Source of the DNA: SZUA-545 sp050297855
GTDB taxonomy: Bacteria; Campylobacterota; Campylobacteria; Campylobacterales; SZUA-545
Direction: 5' to 3'
NCBI GenBank assembly: GCA_050297855.1
Contig: JBNKTC010000020.1
Span: 124,001-188,000, forward strand
Length of the DNA: 64,000 nucleotides
The first letter of the stretch is position 1; the number at the start of each line of letters is the position of its first letter. The position numbers and the translations under genes are program-made. Below, piece by piece: positions 52,606 to 61,035 of this stretch. A model generated the notes under the pieces. The model saw only the letters and a list, made by a program, of their open reading frames with translations, did no database searches and had not been told where the DNA came from.

Positions 52606-55338
52606 TTATACCACCGCATCGATACGGACCGCCGCTTCATCGATGTAGCAGAGGTAGCCTTGGATCTTCTTCTCCGGGTAGAGACGTTCCAGCGCCGTTT
52701 TATATCGCAGGATCTGCTCCTCGTACCCGGCACGTCTGCTGCCTGTCTTATAATCGATGATCCGGATCGTATCCCCGTCGATGACATAGAGGTCGATCAC
52801 CCCCATCTCACCATCCAGGATAAAACTGCGCTCCTTGTACAGCTCCCCCCGGATCAGCTCACCGAATGCGGTATCCCCCACCAGCCGCATGACCATCGAC
52901 CGCACCTTCTCCAGCACGTTTTCGGGAAGCACAAAGCGGTTTTTAACCGCGGTCATCGCATTGTCGATATCCCCCGGATCGAACGCCTGGAGCATCTCCA
53001 GAGCGTAGTGCAGCGCCAGTCCCGTATCCACGGCCCCGAAATCGAAATCCTCGGCTTCTTTCTCCTTTTTAAGCGGGACCTCCTGACGACCGTAATTCCC
53101 GGGCTGATAGTTGAGGGCCTTCGGTTTTTTGGATGTGCTACCGGTCACTTCACCCGCTTCCAGAATCCCCCGCGTTCCCGCTTTGAGCGATAGCGAATCG
53201 AATGCAGAGGATTTCTCCTTGCCGATCACGACCAGGGACTCGCGCGCCCTGGTAAAGGCGACATAGAGGGTATTGACAAGGTCCCGTGCGGCCATTCCCG
53301 CCTCCTCCTCTTTGATGAGCGCATAGTCGCGGTCCACCTTTTCGCGGTTGGCGAAACGGTAGGCGATCTGCTCAAGGGTGATCCCGTCGTAGTTGAAGAT
53401 CAGTGTCTCGCTGCTGTTCTGGCTGCGTCCCAGCCGGTCCATCACGACGACATGGGGGAACTCAAGCCCCTTGGACTTATGGATCGTCAAAATCCTTAGC
53501 CCCTCGTGGGAGCCCCCCAGCATCGGAGTATCCATCAGTTCGTACCCGTAGATAAACGCCTCGGCATCCGCAAACTGGCGGCACTCCTCGATAAACTTGA
53601 GCAGGTTGGGGTCCTCTTTAAAAAGTGAAAAGTCCCCCACCAGGCGGTGAAGCAGCTCGATAAACGGGACAAAGAGCAGCCTTTTGTAGCCTTTGACGTC
53701 GATGGGACCCTTTTGAGCGCTCAGGGCATAGAAGTTCTCCGCAAAGATCTCCGCTTCGAAATAGAGATACTTCACCAGTTCGATCAGTGCCTTGACATCG
53801 TTTTGGGATGTGAGTTTCTTGGAGGAGTCGGTGACGATGGGAATGGGCCCGAAGGCTTCAAGCAGCGCCTCTTTGAGCTCCACGACGTCGTTGTTGGTAA
53901 AGACCAGCAGGGCCATGTCGCGGTAGGGTATCCCCGCATCCCGCATCCGGCGGACCGTTTCGATCATCTCTTCCCTGATCTCCTCACAGACAACGACCTG
54001 TACGTACCCCTCTTTTGCCCCCGGCTTGACTTTCTGGGGGTGGTATCCGGGGATCGGTTCACGGAAAGTCTCGTTGACAAACTCCACCACCCTGGCACTG
54101 CTGCGATAGTTCGTATCCAGGTACTCCAGATCCACGTGGTGACGCTCCTGTACGTAGCCGAACAGGCTGGCGTTCCCACCCCGGAAACGGTAGATCGACT
54201 GCTTCACGTCCCCGACGTAAAAGAAGCTCTTGATCGCATCGCTCGTCCCCACCCCCGCACGGATCTCCTCGATAATGGGCCGCAGGATACGGTACTGGGC
54301 GATGCTCGTGTCCTGAAACTCGTCGATAAGAAGGTGTTCGATCTTCCCGTCCAGACGGAAATAGAGAAAGTCCGAGTCGATCCCCTCCAGGAGCTCGGCC
54401 GTGATATTGGTCAGGTCCTGAAAATCGAGGGTGCCGCTCGTTTTTTTGATCCCGTCGACCGTCTGTTTGTAGATCCCGTAAAGCCTGAAAAGTTTAGCCA
54501 GGATCTCCTTCTCGCGGGTACGGTAAAAAAGTCCCAGTTTTCCCTGGATACTCTCCAGCAGACCATCCATCGCCTCGGTGTGGCACTTGTTAAAAAGAGA
54601 GCGCGGGTATTTGAGGCTCTCCTTGTCGATCCAACTCCGCTTGGCCAGCGCTTCGACGGAGTCGTTGGCCACCATCCCCTTAAGCCGGTCACTCGCTTCC
54701 GGGCATGCCTCCACGAGCGCTTCCAGCGCTTTGGCATCCTCCAGGATGCTCTTTTCGATGGCAAAGCTCTGCTCCGTCTGGGGTGCGGGGGGTATGGGCA
54801 GCTCCATATCCTTCGAATAGAGAAAAGCGAAGAGGCCGAAGATATCCTTCATCTTCTTGTTCTCATTCAGTGATAGCCAGATCAGGTCATCCCAGCACCC
54901 ATCCTGTCGGACCCGTCTTAAAAAGCCGGTCTCCATCAGGAAATCGTGCAGCTTACCGATCGTAAAATCGGGCGCCAGCCCTGCATAGAGCGAAAAGTTT
55001 TTGACGATCAGGTGCAGAAAACTGTCGATCGTCATGATCTTGTGTTCACTGCGCAGGAAACGCGCGAGGATGAGAGGCTTTTGTTTCAGCACCGCCTCCG
55101 GTGTCATGCCGGTCGCATCGCAGATCGCTCCCAGCTCCGCCGGTTTTTTCTCCAGCTCGGCCAGGACTTCCCCGATCCGCTGTTTCATCTCATTGGCTGC
55201 CTTTTTCGTAAAGGTCAGGGCCAGGATCTTCTCGGGGCGGATATCGTAAAAAAGAAGCGATACATACCGTACGCTGAGCGTAAAGGTCTTGCCGCTTCCC
55301 GCACTCGCCTCGTAGGCGACAAATGGTTTAAGCCCCAT
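52606..55338 (-). CDS. addA: AddA-type helicase-nuclease subunit (UvrD/RecB family)
   Basis: DNA double-strand break repair: unwinds and resects ends with AddB. 910 residues; YEASAGSGKTFTL is Walker A, EFQDTS Walker B-type, GDVKQSIYRFRGG motif IV, IHKSKGLEFPHVV motif V, and FTRARESLVV motif VI. The C-terminal nuclease carries IDLYVIDG and IIDYKTGS. Start ATG 55338 is chosen because it overlaps the AddB stop and follows GGGAGGGAG; GTG 55341 is in frame. Homologue of C. jejuni Cj1481c by synteny. Confidence 0.9.
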   Translation of the reverse strand: MGLKPFVAYEASAGSGKTFTLSVRYVSLLFYDIRPEKILALTFTKKAANEMKQRIGEVLAELEKKPAELGAICDATGMTPEAVLKQKPLILARFLRSEHKIMTIDSFLHLIVKNFSLYAGLAPDFTIGKLHDFLMETGFLRRVRQDGCWDDLIWLSLNENKKMKDIFGLFAFLYSKDMELPIPPAPQTEQSFAIEKSILEDAKALEALVEACPEASDRLKGMVANDSVEALAKRSWIDKESLKYPRSLFNKCHTEAMDGLLESIQGKLGLFYRTREKEILAKLFRLYGIYKQTVDGIKKTSGTLDFQDLTNITAELLEGIDSDFLYFRLDGKIEHLLIDEFQDTSIAQYRILRPIIEEIRAGVGTSDAIKSFFYVGDVKQSIYRFRGGNASLFGYVQERHHVDLEYLDTNYRSSARVVEFVNETFREPIPGYHPQKVKPGAKEGYVQVVVCEEIREEMIETVRRMRDAGIPYRDMALLVFTNNDVVELKEALLEAFGPIPIVTDSSKKLTSQNDVKALIELVKYLYFEAEIFAENFYALSAQKGPIDVKGYKRLLFVPFIELLHRLVGDFSLFKEDPNLLKFIEECRQFADAEAFIYGYELMDTPMLGGSHEGLRILTIHKSKGLEFPHVVVMDRLGRSQNSSETLIFNYDGITLEQIAYRFANREKVDRDYALIKEEEAGMAARDLVNTLYVAFTRARESLVVIGKEKSSAFDSLSLKAGTRGILEAGEVTGSTSKKPKALNYQPGNYGRQEVPLKKEKEAEDFDFGAVDTGLALHYALEMLQAFDPGDIDNAMTAVKNRFVLPENVLEKVRSMVMRLVGDTAFGELIRGELYKERSFILDGEMGVIDLYVIDGDTIRIIDYKTGSRRAGYEEQILRYKTALERLYPEKKIQGYLCYIDEAAVRIDAVV

Positions 55339-57668
55339 CACTCCCTCCCGCAGATGATCTTATAGGGGCAGTAGAGGCACTCCCCCTTCTCGTCGGTCTT
55401 GTCAAAGCGCTGCTCTTTCTGACGGTACTCCCCAAGGCGGTCTGCGAGGAAGGATTTCTTCTCCTCCACAAACCGTTCATGGACCGTTTTGGAGGCTTTC
55501 AGGTCGTAGTAAAAAGCCTCTTCCACATCCCCCAGCGATGATGCCAGGATATGGTAAAAGAGAAGCTGGAAGTCCTTTGTCTTTTCAAAATCCAGCTGTT
55601 TCAGGTCTGCATAACTCCCGCTCTTATAATCGATGACCGACAGCCTCCCCTCCCGGGTATCGATCCGATCGATCACCCCTTCAAGCGTCATCCCCTCAAA
55701 GGTGGCACTCAGGCGCTCTTCGCATGCCATAACGCGATACCCCGCATCAAAACGTCGGATCTCCGACTCACAGAACGCCTCCAGGCGCTTAAGCCAGATG
55801 TCCCCCTCGAACTGGAGCACAATATCGTCGCGGACCTGTTTTTTAAGCTCCAGCTCCAGGTCGTGATGCAGCTTTCTGATATCGCTGTAATGGTCGTGCA
55901 CGCTGTAGAGATTGTTGAGTGCTTCGTGGAGCATCGTGCCCAGCACATAACCCTGATGTTCAAAACTGGGGATCTCGAAATCCTTCAGGCGTGCAAGGTA
56001 CTTGTAGTAAAAACGGCGGCGGCAGGCGAGGTAATCCTTCAGCTTTGTCGCACTCAGGGGCGTTGCGGCCAGGTCGACCGCGGCCGAGATCGTCTCCTCC
56101 CCGCGAGGCACCGCCTCCCCTCTTGTGTAGAGAAGCGGAGCGTACTCTTCGCTGCAATGGACCGGCGCTTTATCGATTCCGAGCTGTTTGATAAAGGGAC
56201 TGGGAATATGCTCTTCGTTATCCACATAGATGACTGCCGCCTTTTTACTGCGGAGGAAGATGTTGTGGTAGAGGTCGAGCTGGAGGTTTTGACGGTCGTT
56301 CCGTGTCGGGAGCCCGGCGTGATACCGTACGGCCGAATTGAGGTAGAGGTCCTTTTTATTCTCCTTGGGGACGTACCCTTCGTTAAAATCGCAGACGATC
56401 ACCCCGTCAAAAGTCACATCACGGCACTCCAGAGCCCCCAGTACCGTTACCTTCCCTCCGCCGACCAGGTCGGTCGAGCTTTTGGCAAGACGGTTTAAAA
56501 AGAGGTGGACGATCTCCCGGACGGTATAGATCTCGATCTCTTTTCGGATCTTGGAGAGATTATGGATATGGGAGAGGTAGGTGTGCCGGGCCTGCTCGTC
56601 CCGGACATCCTCTCTCCATGCCTCCAGGAGTTTTAGTACCTCGTCAAAACCGACTACCTCTCCCCAGATCGATTCCGCATACTCCGCCTTGATCCCGAAG
56701 CGCTCCGCCCGGAGGATGTTTTCGTAACTCGCCTCTTCGCGCAGGGAATACAGGGCCTGCAGTTTCTTGTAGACCAGCTGCTGTTCAAAGGGTTCGCCCA
56801 TGGCGTAGTTGTAGTTCCCTTCGCTGTCATAAAGCGCCAGGATCGATACAAACGCCTCATCCGGAAGGATAACGGCGATCCGTCCGGCATCGAGTCCCTC
56901 CTCACGGACAAAGTCGTGGATCACTTTTTTGACGACTGCCGCCTGGTAGAGACGCGTCGGTGCGGCATAGGGGATGACGTCGTAGTTGCGGGCCAGCGGC
57001 TCGGCCCGGACCACCTCCCCTTTGGAGAGGTTCAGAGAGTAGCGCCGGTCGGGCTCCAGGACAAATCCGGCAAAACGCTCATGCATCTTTGTCGTAAAGC
57101 GGCTGGTGTTGATGTGGACGAAGGTCTCGCAGAGCGATGCGACCCCTTCCAGGAGTGCCACCTCGTAATGGCTCAGATACCCTTCAAAATGGAGATGGAT
57201 CCCTTCAAAGCTCCCCAGATACCCCGTATTGAGTTTAAACAGCCCCGGTGCATTGACCCCGTCGACATAGCCGTAACGGTCCAGCAAGGCGGTATAGCGA
57301 TGGTAGAGGATTTTAAGGACATTCAGGTGGTTCTCGTACTCGGCATAGGTGTCGGCCACTTCGATCATCTCGAAGGTGACGTTCTCTTTGGTCAGTTCTT
57401 CAAAAAATTTAAGGATGGAGGTGGAGCTTTTGATAAAGCGGAGAAAATCCATTTCGATCCTGAGCAGGTCGAATCCCTCGAATTCCGCCGCCTCTTTAAG
57501 GAGGATATCGCGCTGGTCGTCATCGATAAACTGCCGTCCCGGAAAGAGTTGGGCGCGTTTTTCAAACTCGTCGATGACCAGCAGTTTGTCCAGCAGTGCC
57601 GTCGAATCGCAACTGCCGGAAATAAAGTCGCGCAGTGCCCGGTGGTTTGTAAAAACCCTTAAATGCAC
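55338..57668 (-). CDS. addB: AddB-type nuclease subunit (PD-(D/E)XK)
   Basis: Partner of AddA. 776 residues: inactive helicase-like body without a Walker A motif at the N-terminus, and a C-terminal nuclease with VIDRIDTR and VIDYKSGS. The four iron-sulfur cysteines of AddB appear as one in LACRRRFYYKYL and three in CLYCPYKIIC. Start is GTG 57668, 3 bases after the fixH stop, with AAGG upstream. Placement after fixH repeats the Campylobacter order. Confidence 0.88.
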   Translation of the reverse strand: MHLRVFTNHRALRDFISGSCDSTALLDKLLVIDEFEKRAQLFPGRQFIDDDQRDILLKEAAEFEGFDLLRIEMDFLRFIKSSTSILKFFEELTKENVTFEMIEVADTYAEYENHLNVLKILYHRYTALLDRYGYVDGVNAPGLFKLNTGYLGSFEGIHLHFEGYLSHYEVALLEGVASLCETFVHINTSRFTTKMHERFAGFVLEPDRRYSLNLSKGEVVRAEPLARNYDVIPYAAPTRLYQAAVVKKVIHDFVREEGLDAGRIAVILPDEAFVSILALYDSEGNYNYAMGEPFEQQLVYKKLQALYSLREEASYENILRAERFGIKAEYAESIWGEVVGFDEVLKLLEAWREDVRDEQARHTYLSHIHNLSKIRKEIEIYTVREIVHLFLNRLAKSSTDLVGGGKVTVLGALECRDVTFDGVIVCDFNEGYVPKENKKDLYLNSAVRYHAGLPTRNDRQNLQLDLYHNIFLRSKKAAVIYVDNEEHIPSPFIKQLGIDKAPVHCSEEYAPLLYTRGEAVPRGEETISAAVDLAATPLSATKLKDYLACRRRFYYKYLARLKDFEIPSFEHQGYVLGTMLHEALNNLYSVHDHYSDIRKLHHDLELELKKQVRDDIVLQFEGDIWLKRLEAFCESEIRRFDAGYRVMACEERLSATFEGMTLEGVIDRIDTREGRLSVIDYKSGSYADLKQLDFEKTKDFQLLFYHILASSLGDVEEAFYYDLKASKTVHERFVEEKKSFLADRLGEYRQKEQRFDKTDEKGECLYCPYKIICGRE

Positions 57669-57671
57669 GGG

Positions 57672-58229
57672 CTACCTTGCGAAAACACAGTGCTCGAAGT
57701 ATCGTGTCTTATCCCCTACGCTTACTTTGGCTACGATCTTCCAGCGCCCCGGACGATCGATCTCAAAGGGTGCACTGGTATACGCACCCCCCTCTGTAGA
57801 TGCGATTGCGACCGTCTGGTCGAACTCGCTGGTCTCAAAACGTGTCAGCAGAAGGGATATCGTCGCCCCTTCAACCGCTTTACCTGCCTTGTCCTTGACA
57901 TGGATAGCCACCGTATTGTTCTTCTGATTCAGGGCAAAACAGTGGTCGAAATAGACCTTCTCGCCGTTGACACGCATCGTCTCGACCGGTTCCTGGCTCA
58001 ATTTTGGCATATCGAAGACCACCGTATACGCAGCGTCGAATACCTCCTGAGCTGCATGGATCTCGTTATAGCTTTTATCGACCTCCTGGTACCCCATCTG
58101 GTAGACGTTCTCTTTATTGACCGGGACATATTTGAGTGAGATATAGAGAATCCCAAAGAGCATAATGGAGAGAAAGATGAAGATACCGATGATACTTAGG
58201 GGCCAGCCCCGTCCTGTTCCTTTGCTCAC
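57672..58229 (-). CDS. FixH-family protein
   Basis: 185 residues with one N-terminal helix (LSIIGIFIFLSIMLFGILYISL) and a periplasmic beta-sandwich domain (VAIHVKDKAGKAVEGATISLLLTRF). FixH/CcoH proteins help assemble the cbb3 oxidase, perhaps by handling copper with CcoI. It overlaps the TPM-like gene by 4 bases and is followed by addB at 3 bases. Confidence 0.83.
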   Translation of the reverse strand: MSKGTGRGWPLSIIGIFIFLSIMLFGILYISLKYVPVNKENVYQMGYQEVDKSYNEIHAAQEVFDAAYTVVFDMPKLSQEPVETMRVNGEKVYFDHCFALNQKNNTVAIHVKDKAGKAVEGATISLLLTRFETSEFDQTVAIASTEGGAYTSAPFEIDRPGRWKIVAKVSVGDKTRYFEHCVFAR

Positions 58230-58816
58230 GCCTGCTCCTTTTTACTGCTTAGGTAGATATAGGCCAACACCGCGACGGTAATAAGAAGCATCAGCTTGAT
58301 TACCCACATGATGCCTTCGTAAAAGTTCTTGCTTTCGCTCCCGACACTGTTGGCAAAAACAATATTGTGTTCTGCAGCGATCTGGTCGGTCGTTTCGGCG
58401 ATCCCGTTAAAGACCGCGGCACTGAATTTCTGTTCGGGGGTCGCCTCTTTATTGTGCGAGACCAGGATCGGGATAATAAAATCATCCAGTACCTCGTCCT
58501 TATCGATATATTTGGCCACCTCGGGGCTCATCACCATTTCGATCTGCTGCTCATATGCAGCTATTGCCAGCAGCACATAGGGTTTTTTCAGATTGGATGC
58601 AATACCGGTCGCATACTCGGTAATCGTTTTGCCGCCTGTACTTTTAACCGCACTGGTGTAGACAGCCACACCGGTCTTTTCAGCGATCTCTGTACACATC
58701 TTTTCGATCTTCTTCGCAGCCTTGTCGATAATGATCGACTCGTTATGCAGGATGTAGCTGTCGGCACCAAATAAAAAAGTAGTGAGTAGAAAGAGAAGGA
58801 GGGTTTTTTTAATCAT
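58226..58816 (-). CDS. TPM-domain-like membrane protein next to cbb3 genes
   Basis: 196 residues: signal peptide (LLLFLLTTFLFGADS), a periplasmic TPM-like domain (about 20-150, with IEKMCTEIAEKTGVAVYTSAV and YVLLAIAAYEQQIEM), and one C-terminal helix (LMLLITVAVLAYIYLSS). TPM domains occur in photosystem repair and other membrane quality-control roles. It likely corresponds to the small conserved protein in the C. jejuni cco cluster; a role in oxidase assembly is inferred from place only. Confidence 0.72.
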   Translation of the reverse strand: MIKKTLLLFLLTTFLFGADSYILHNESIIIDKAAKKIEKMCTEIAEKTGVAVYTSAVKSTGGKTITEYATGIASNLKKPYVLLAIAAYEQQIEMVMSPEVAKYIDKDEVLDDFIIPILVSHNKEATPEQKFSAAVFNGIAETTDQIAAEHNIVFANSVGSESKNFYEGIMWVIKLMLLITVAVLAYIYLSSKKEQA

Positions 58817-58890
58817 CCATATCCTTTAAAAAGTATGGATCATTGTACAGCGTTTCGCGTTATAGTTTATTGAATAAGAAGAGGGTAAAT

Positions 58891-58908
58891 CGGGGGCAAA
58901 AGCCCCCG
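58891..58908 (-). terminator. Hairpin after the cco operon
   Basis: CGGGGGC and GCCCCCG pair around AAAA, 10 bases beyond the stop of the 35-residue gene on the minus strand, followed by ATTTACCCTCTTCTT. The T run is poor, so it may only attenuate readthrough into the TPM-like, fixH and add genes. Confidence 0.5.
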
Positions 58909-58918
58909 GAGAGTTTAC

Positions 58919-59026
58919 TTAACCAACGTAAAGATGGTTAGGAGTAAGTACAGCCCAAGCTGTAATTGCCGCCAGGATTACAAGACCTATCGGAATTAAT
59001 AGTTCTAGTGGTTTATGTTCACCCAT
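58919..59026 (-). CDS. 35-residue membrane protein of the cbb3 cluster
   Basis: Too short for routine gene calls: begins MGEHKPLELL, one helix (IPIGLVILAAITAWAVL), ends HLYVG. The ATG at 59026 has a near-perfect AAGGAG site, and the helix is clearly hydrophobic, so it is probably real. The place, between DUF4006 and the TPM-like gene, matches a very small gene in C. jejuni. It might be an accessory subunit of the oxidase. Confidence 0.75.
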   Translation of the reverse strand: MGEHKPLELLIPIGLVILAAITAWAVLTPNHLYVG

Positions 59027-59045
59027 GTTATCTCCTTTTGCGCAA

Positions 59046-59246
59046 TTAGTTGTTTTCGATTTTGTACGCAGCGTTGCCTGTGCTGAACATCTTCACTTCG
59101 TGCATTTTATCTGCACTGTAAGGGTTGTTCGCATTAGCCTGTTGTGCCGCTACCGCTTGGAAACCGAGGAAACCTACAATACTCAGCAGCAGGGCGACTG
59201 CGATCAGCAGCCCTGCAATACCGTTTAGTCCAAACATTCCGTTCAT
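59046..59246 (-). CDS. DUF4006 small membrane protein
   Basis: 66 residues from the second of two ATGs (59246), which has AAGGAGG at a better distance than ATG 59249. One helix follows FGLNGIAG (LLIAVALLLSIVGFLGF), then a polar tail ending in AAYKIENN. DUF4006 proteins occur just after ccoP in Campylobacterota. Role in cbb3 assembly is likely but unproven. Confidence 0.85.
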   Translation of the reverse strand: MNGMFGLNGIAGLLIAVALLLSIVGFLGFQAVAAQQANANNPYSADKMHEVKMFSTGNAAYKIENN

Positions 59247-59257
59247 CATCTACCTCC

Positions 59258-60103
59258 TTATTGGCCGAGAGAAAGGATATATGTAGCTACGGCTTTATAC
59301 TGGATATCCGTCATTGTACCTTCTTTGGCAAATGATGGCATCTCACCGATATTACCTTTCTTACCGTGTTTGATCGCGTTGACTGCAAAGTCTACGCTAC
59401 CGTATGCAGTAAGATCCGGGAATGTACCGTACATACCTTTACCGTCTTCGCCGTGGCAGGATGCACAATACATGTTGTACTGATCTTTACCTGCACCTTG
59501 CATACCTTTGGCTACATAAGAAGCGACCGCTTTTACGTCAGCACTGCTCGCACCGGCCATCAGACCCGCAGGCATTTCACCGCCTGGGTAACCAAGACCT
59601 TTGGAACCGTTGACAATGACGTGCGCGATGTGATCTTGTGTACCGTATTCAACCAGGTTGGCCGCTTTGCCGTCAAGACCGTCAGCCGTAAGGCCGTGGC
59701 ATGCCGCACATTTAGCCAGGTAGATACTTTCACCCATTGCTGTCAGAGTAGCTGCATCCGCACCTTCCCATGTAGACTGGAATTTGGCTTTGTACTCTTC
59801 GTTTTCCTGGTTCCACTCACCGATCTGGGAGTAGGAGTTTACAGGATACCCGATCAGATAATACCAACCAGCCCATACAATCAGCAGTACGAGTACTACT
59901 GTCCAACCTGTCGGAAGATCGTTTTTGTATTCGCCAATACCGTCCCAATTCTCTTCCGCAAGTTTACCTTCTGATTTTTCGCTTTTGATCTTCTTGATGT
60001 AGACCCACATTACATAAACTGTAATGATTACAACCGCGAAAAAACCAATACCACCTAAGATATTAATCGTCTCGTTAGAGCCACCAAAGAGTTGCTCAAT
60101 CAT
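59258..60103 (-). CDS. ccoP: Cytochrome c oxidase cbb3-type subunit III (diheme)
   Basis: 281 residues with an N-terminal helix, a second helix (WTVVLVLLIVWAGWYYLIGYPV) and two heme c sites, CAACHG and CASCHG. It passes electrons to CcoO/CcoN. Met ligands are in the GGEMPAG and GNIGEMPSF segments. Follows ccoQ after 18 bases. Confidence 0.95.
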   Translation of the reverse strand: MIEQLFGGSNETINILGGIGFFAVVIITVYVMWVYIKKIKSEKSEGKLAEENWDGIGEYKNDLPTGWTVVLVLLIVWAGWYYLIGYPVNSYSQIGEWNQENEEYKAKFQSTWEGADAATLTAMGESIYLAKCAACHGLTADGLDGKAANLVEYGTQDHIAHVIVNGSKGLGYPGGEMPAGLMAGASSADVKAVASYVAKGMQGAGKDQYNMYCASCHGEDGKGMYGTFPDLTAYGSVDFAVNAIKHGKKGNIGEMPSFAKEGTMTDIQYKAVATYILSLGQ

Positions 60104-60121
60104 ATTTGCTCCCTTCGCCTT

Positions 60122-60343
60122 TTACTTAGAGTCTACTTTTTCAGACGGCTCTTTTTTGCCGCCCGTAGTCTCTAAAATTTCATCATCCAAGCTGTCGTTG
60201 AGGGCAAGATCCGAGTATTTCTCGTAATCCACCCCCCGCTCTTTACCTTTATAGAGGTACACGATGTACCAGTAAAGACCGATGACAAATACTACCGTCA
60301 TACCGAAGTAGAGATAGCCTTGAACCTCTTTAATAAAATCCAT
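60122..60343 (-). CDS. ccoQ: cbb3 oxidase small subunit (CcoQ-like)
   Basis: 73 residues, one helix (GYLYFGMTVVFVIGLYWYIVYLY), and a charged tail with YEKYSDLALND. CcoQ stabilises the complex. It is 12 bases after ccoO and 18 before ccoP. Confidence 0.88.
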   Translation of the reverse strand: MDFIKEVQGYLYFGMTVVFVIGLYWYIVYLYKGKERGVDYEKYSDLALNDSLDDEILETTGGKKEPSEKVDSK

Positions 60344-60355
60344 CTATTGCTTGAC

Positions 60356-61024
60356 TTACTTCAGACTGTTAAGATACGCAATCAGTGCTACGATCTCTTT
60401 AATGTCACCGTTTTCAAGCGCCGCTTTAACACCGGGATCTTTCATGTCGGCAGCAATCGCTTTTGCCTCTTCGATCATGTTAGCCTTAGCTTCTGCAAAG
60501 GATGCAGGCACTGTAGGATTCCCTTCGATGTTGTAAGGTACGTTGAATACATTCATGACAGTTACCGCTTCGTCGTAAGCCGTTGCGATATCCGCGCTGT
60601 TTTCAAACATCCATGGATATTTAGGCATGATAGAACCTGGAACGATCGCTTGTGGATCTTTCATGTGGTTTTCATGCCAGTCTGTGGATCGGTAGTTACC
60701 TACACGGTGAAGATCCGGACCGGTTCTTTTAGAAGACCAAAGGAATGGTCTGTCGTATGCGTACTCACCGGAAAGGGAGTACATACCATATCGGTCTGTT
60801 TCGTTCTTAAACGGACGAATCAGCTGAGAGTGGCAAGACATACAGTTATCTTTGATATACACATTTCTACCAGCCAGTTGAAGCATGGTATACGGTTTTT
60901 TTCCTACTACAGGCCGTGAAGATTCCGCGAAGTTTGGCAGGATTTCTACCAAACCGGCAAACGCGATAACAACAAACAGCACTACAGTGAAAAAGAAAGG
61001 GTTTTTCTCAAGCCAATGAAACAT
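60356..61024 (-). CDS. ccoO: Cytochrome c oxidase cbb3-type subunit II (monoheme)
   Basis: 222 residues with an N-terminal helix (FFFTVVLFVVIAFAGLVEILP), and one heme c motif CMSCHS with Met from the SIMPKYPW segment. The GRNVYIKDNCMSCHSQLIRPF block is diagnostic. It starts 11 bases after ccoN. Confidence 0.96.
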   Translation of the reverse strand: MFHWLEKNPFFFTVVLFVVIAFAGLVEILPNFAESSRPVVGKKPYTMLQLAGRNVYIKDNCMSCHSQLIRPFKNETDRYGMYSLSGEYAYDRPFLWSSKRTGPDLHRVGNYRSTDWHENHMKDPQAIVPGSIMPKYPWMFENSADIATAYDEAVTVMNVFNVPYNIEGNPTVPASFAEAKANMIEEAKAIAADMKDPGVKAALENGDIKEIVALIAYLNSLK

Positions 61025-61035
61025 TCTCTTCTCCT

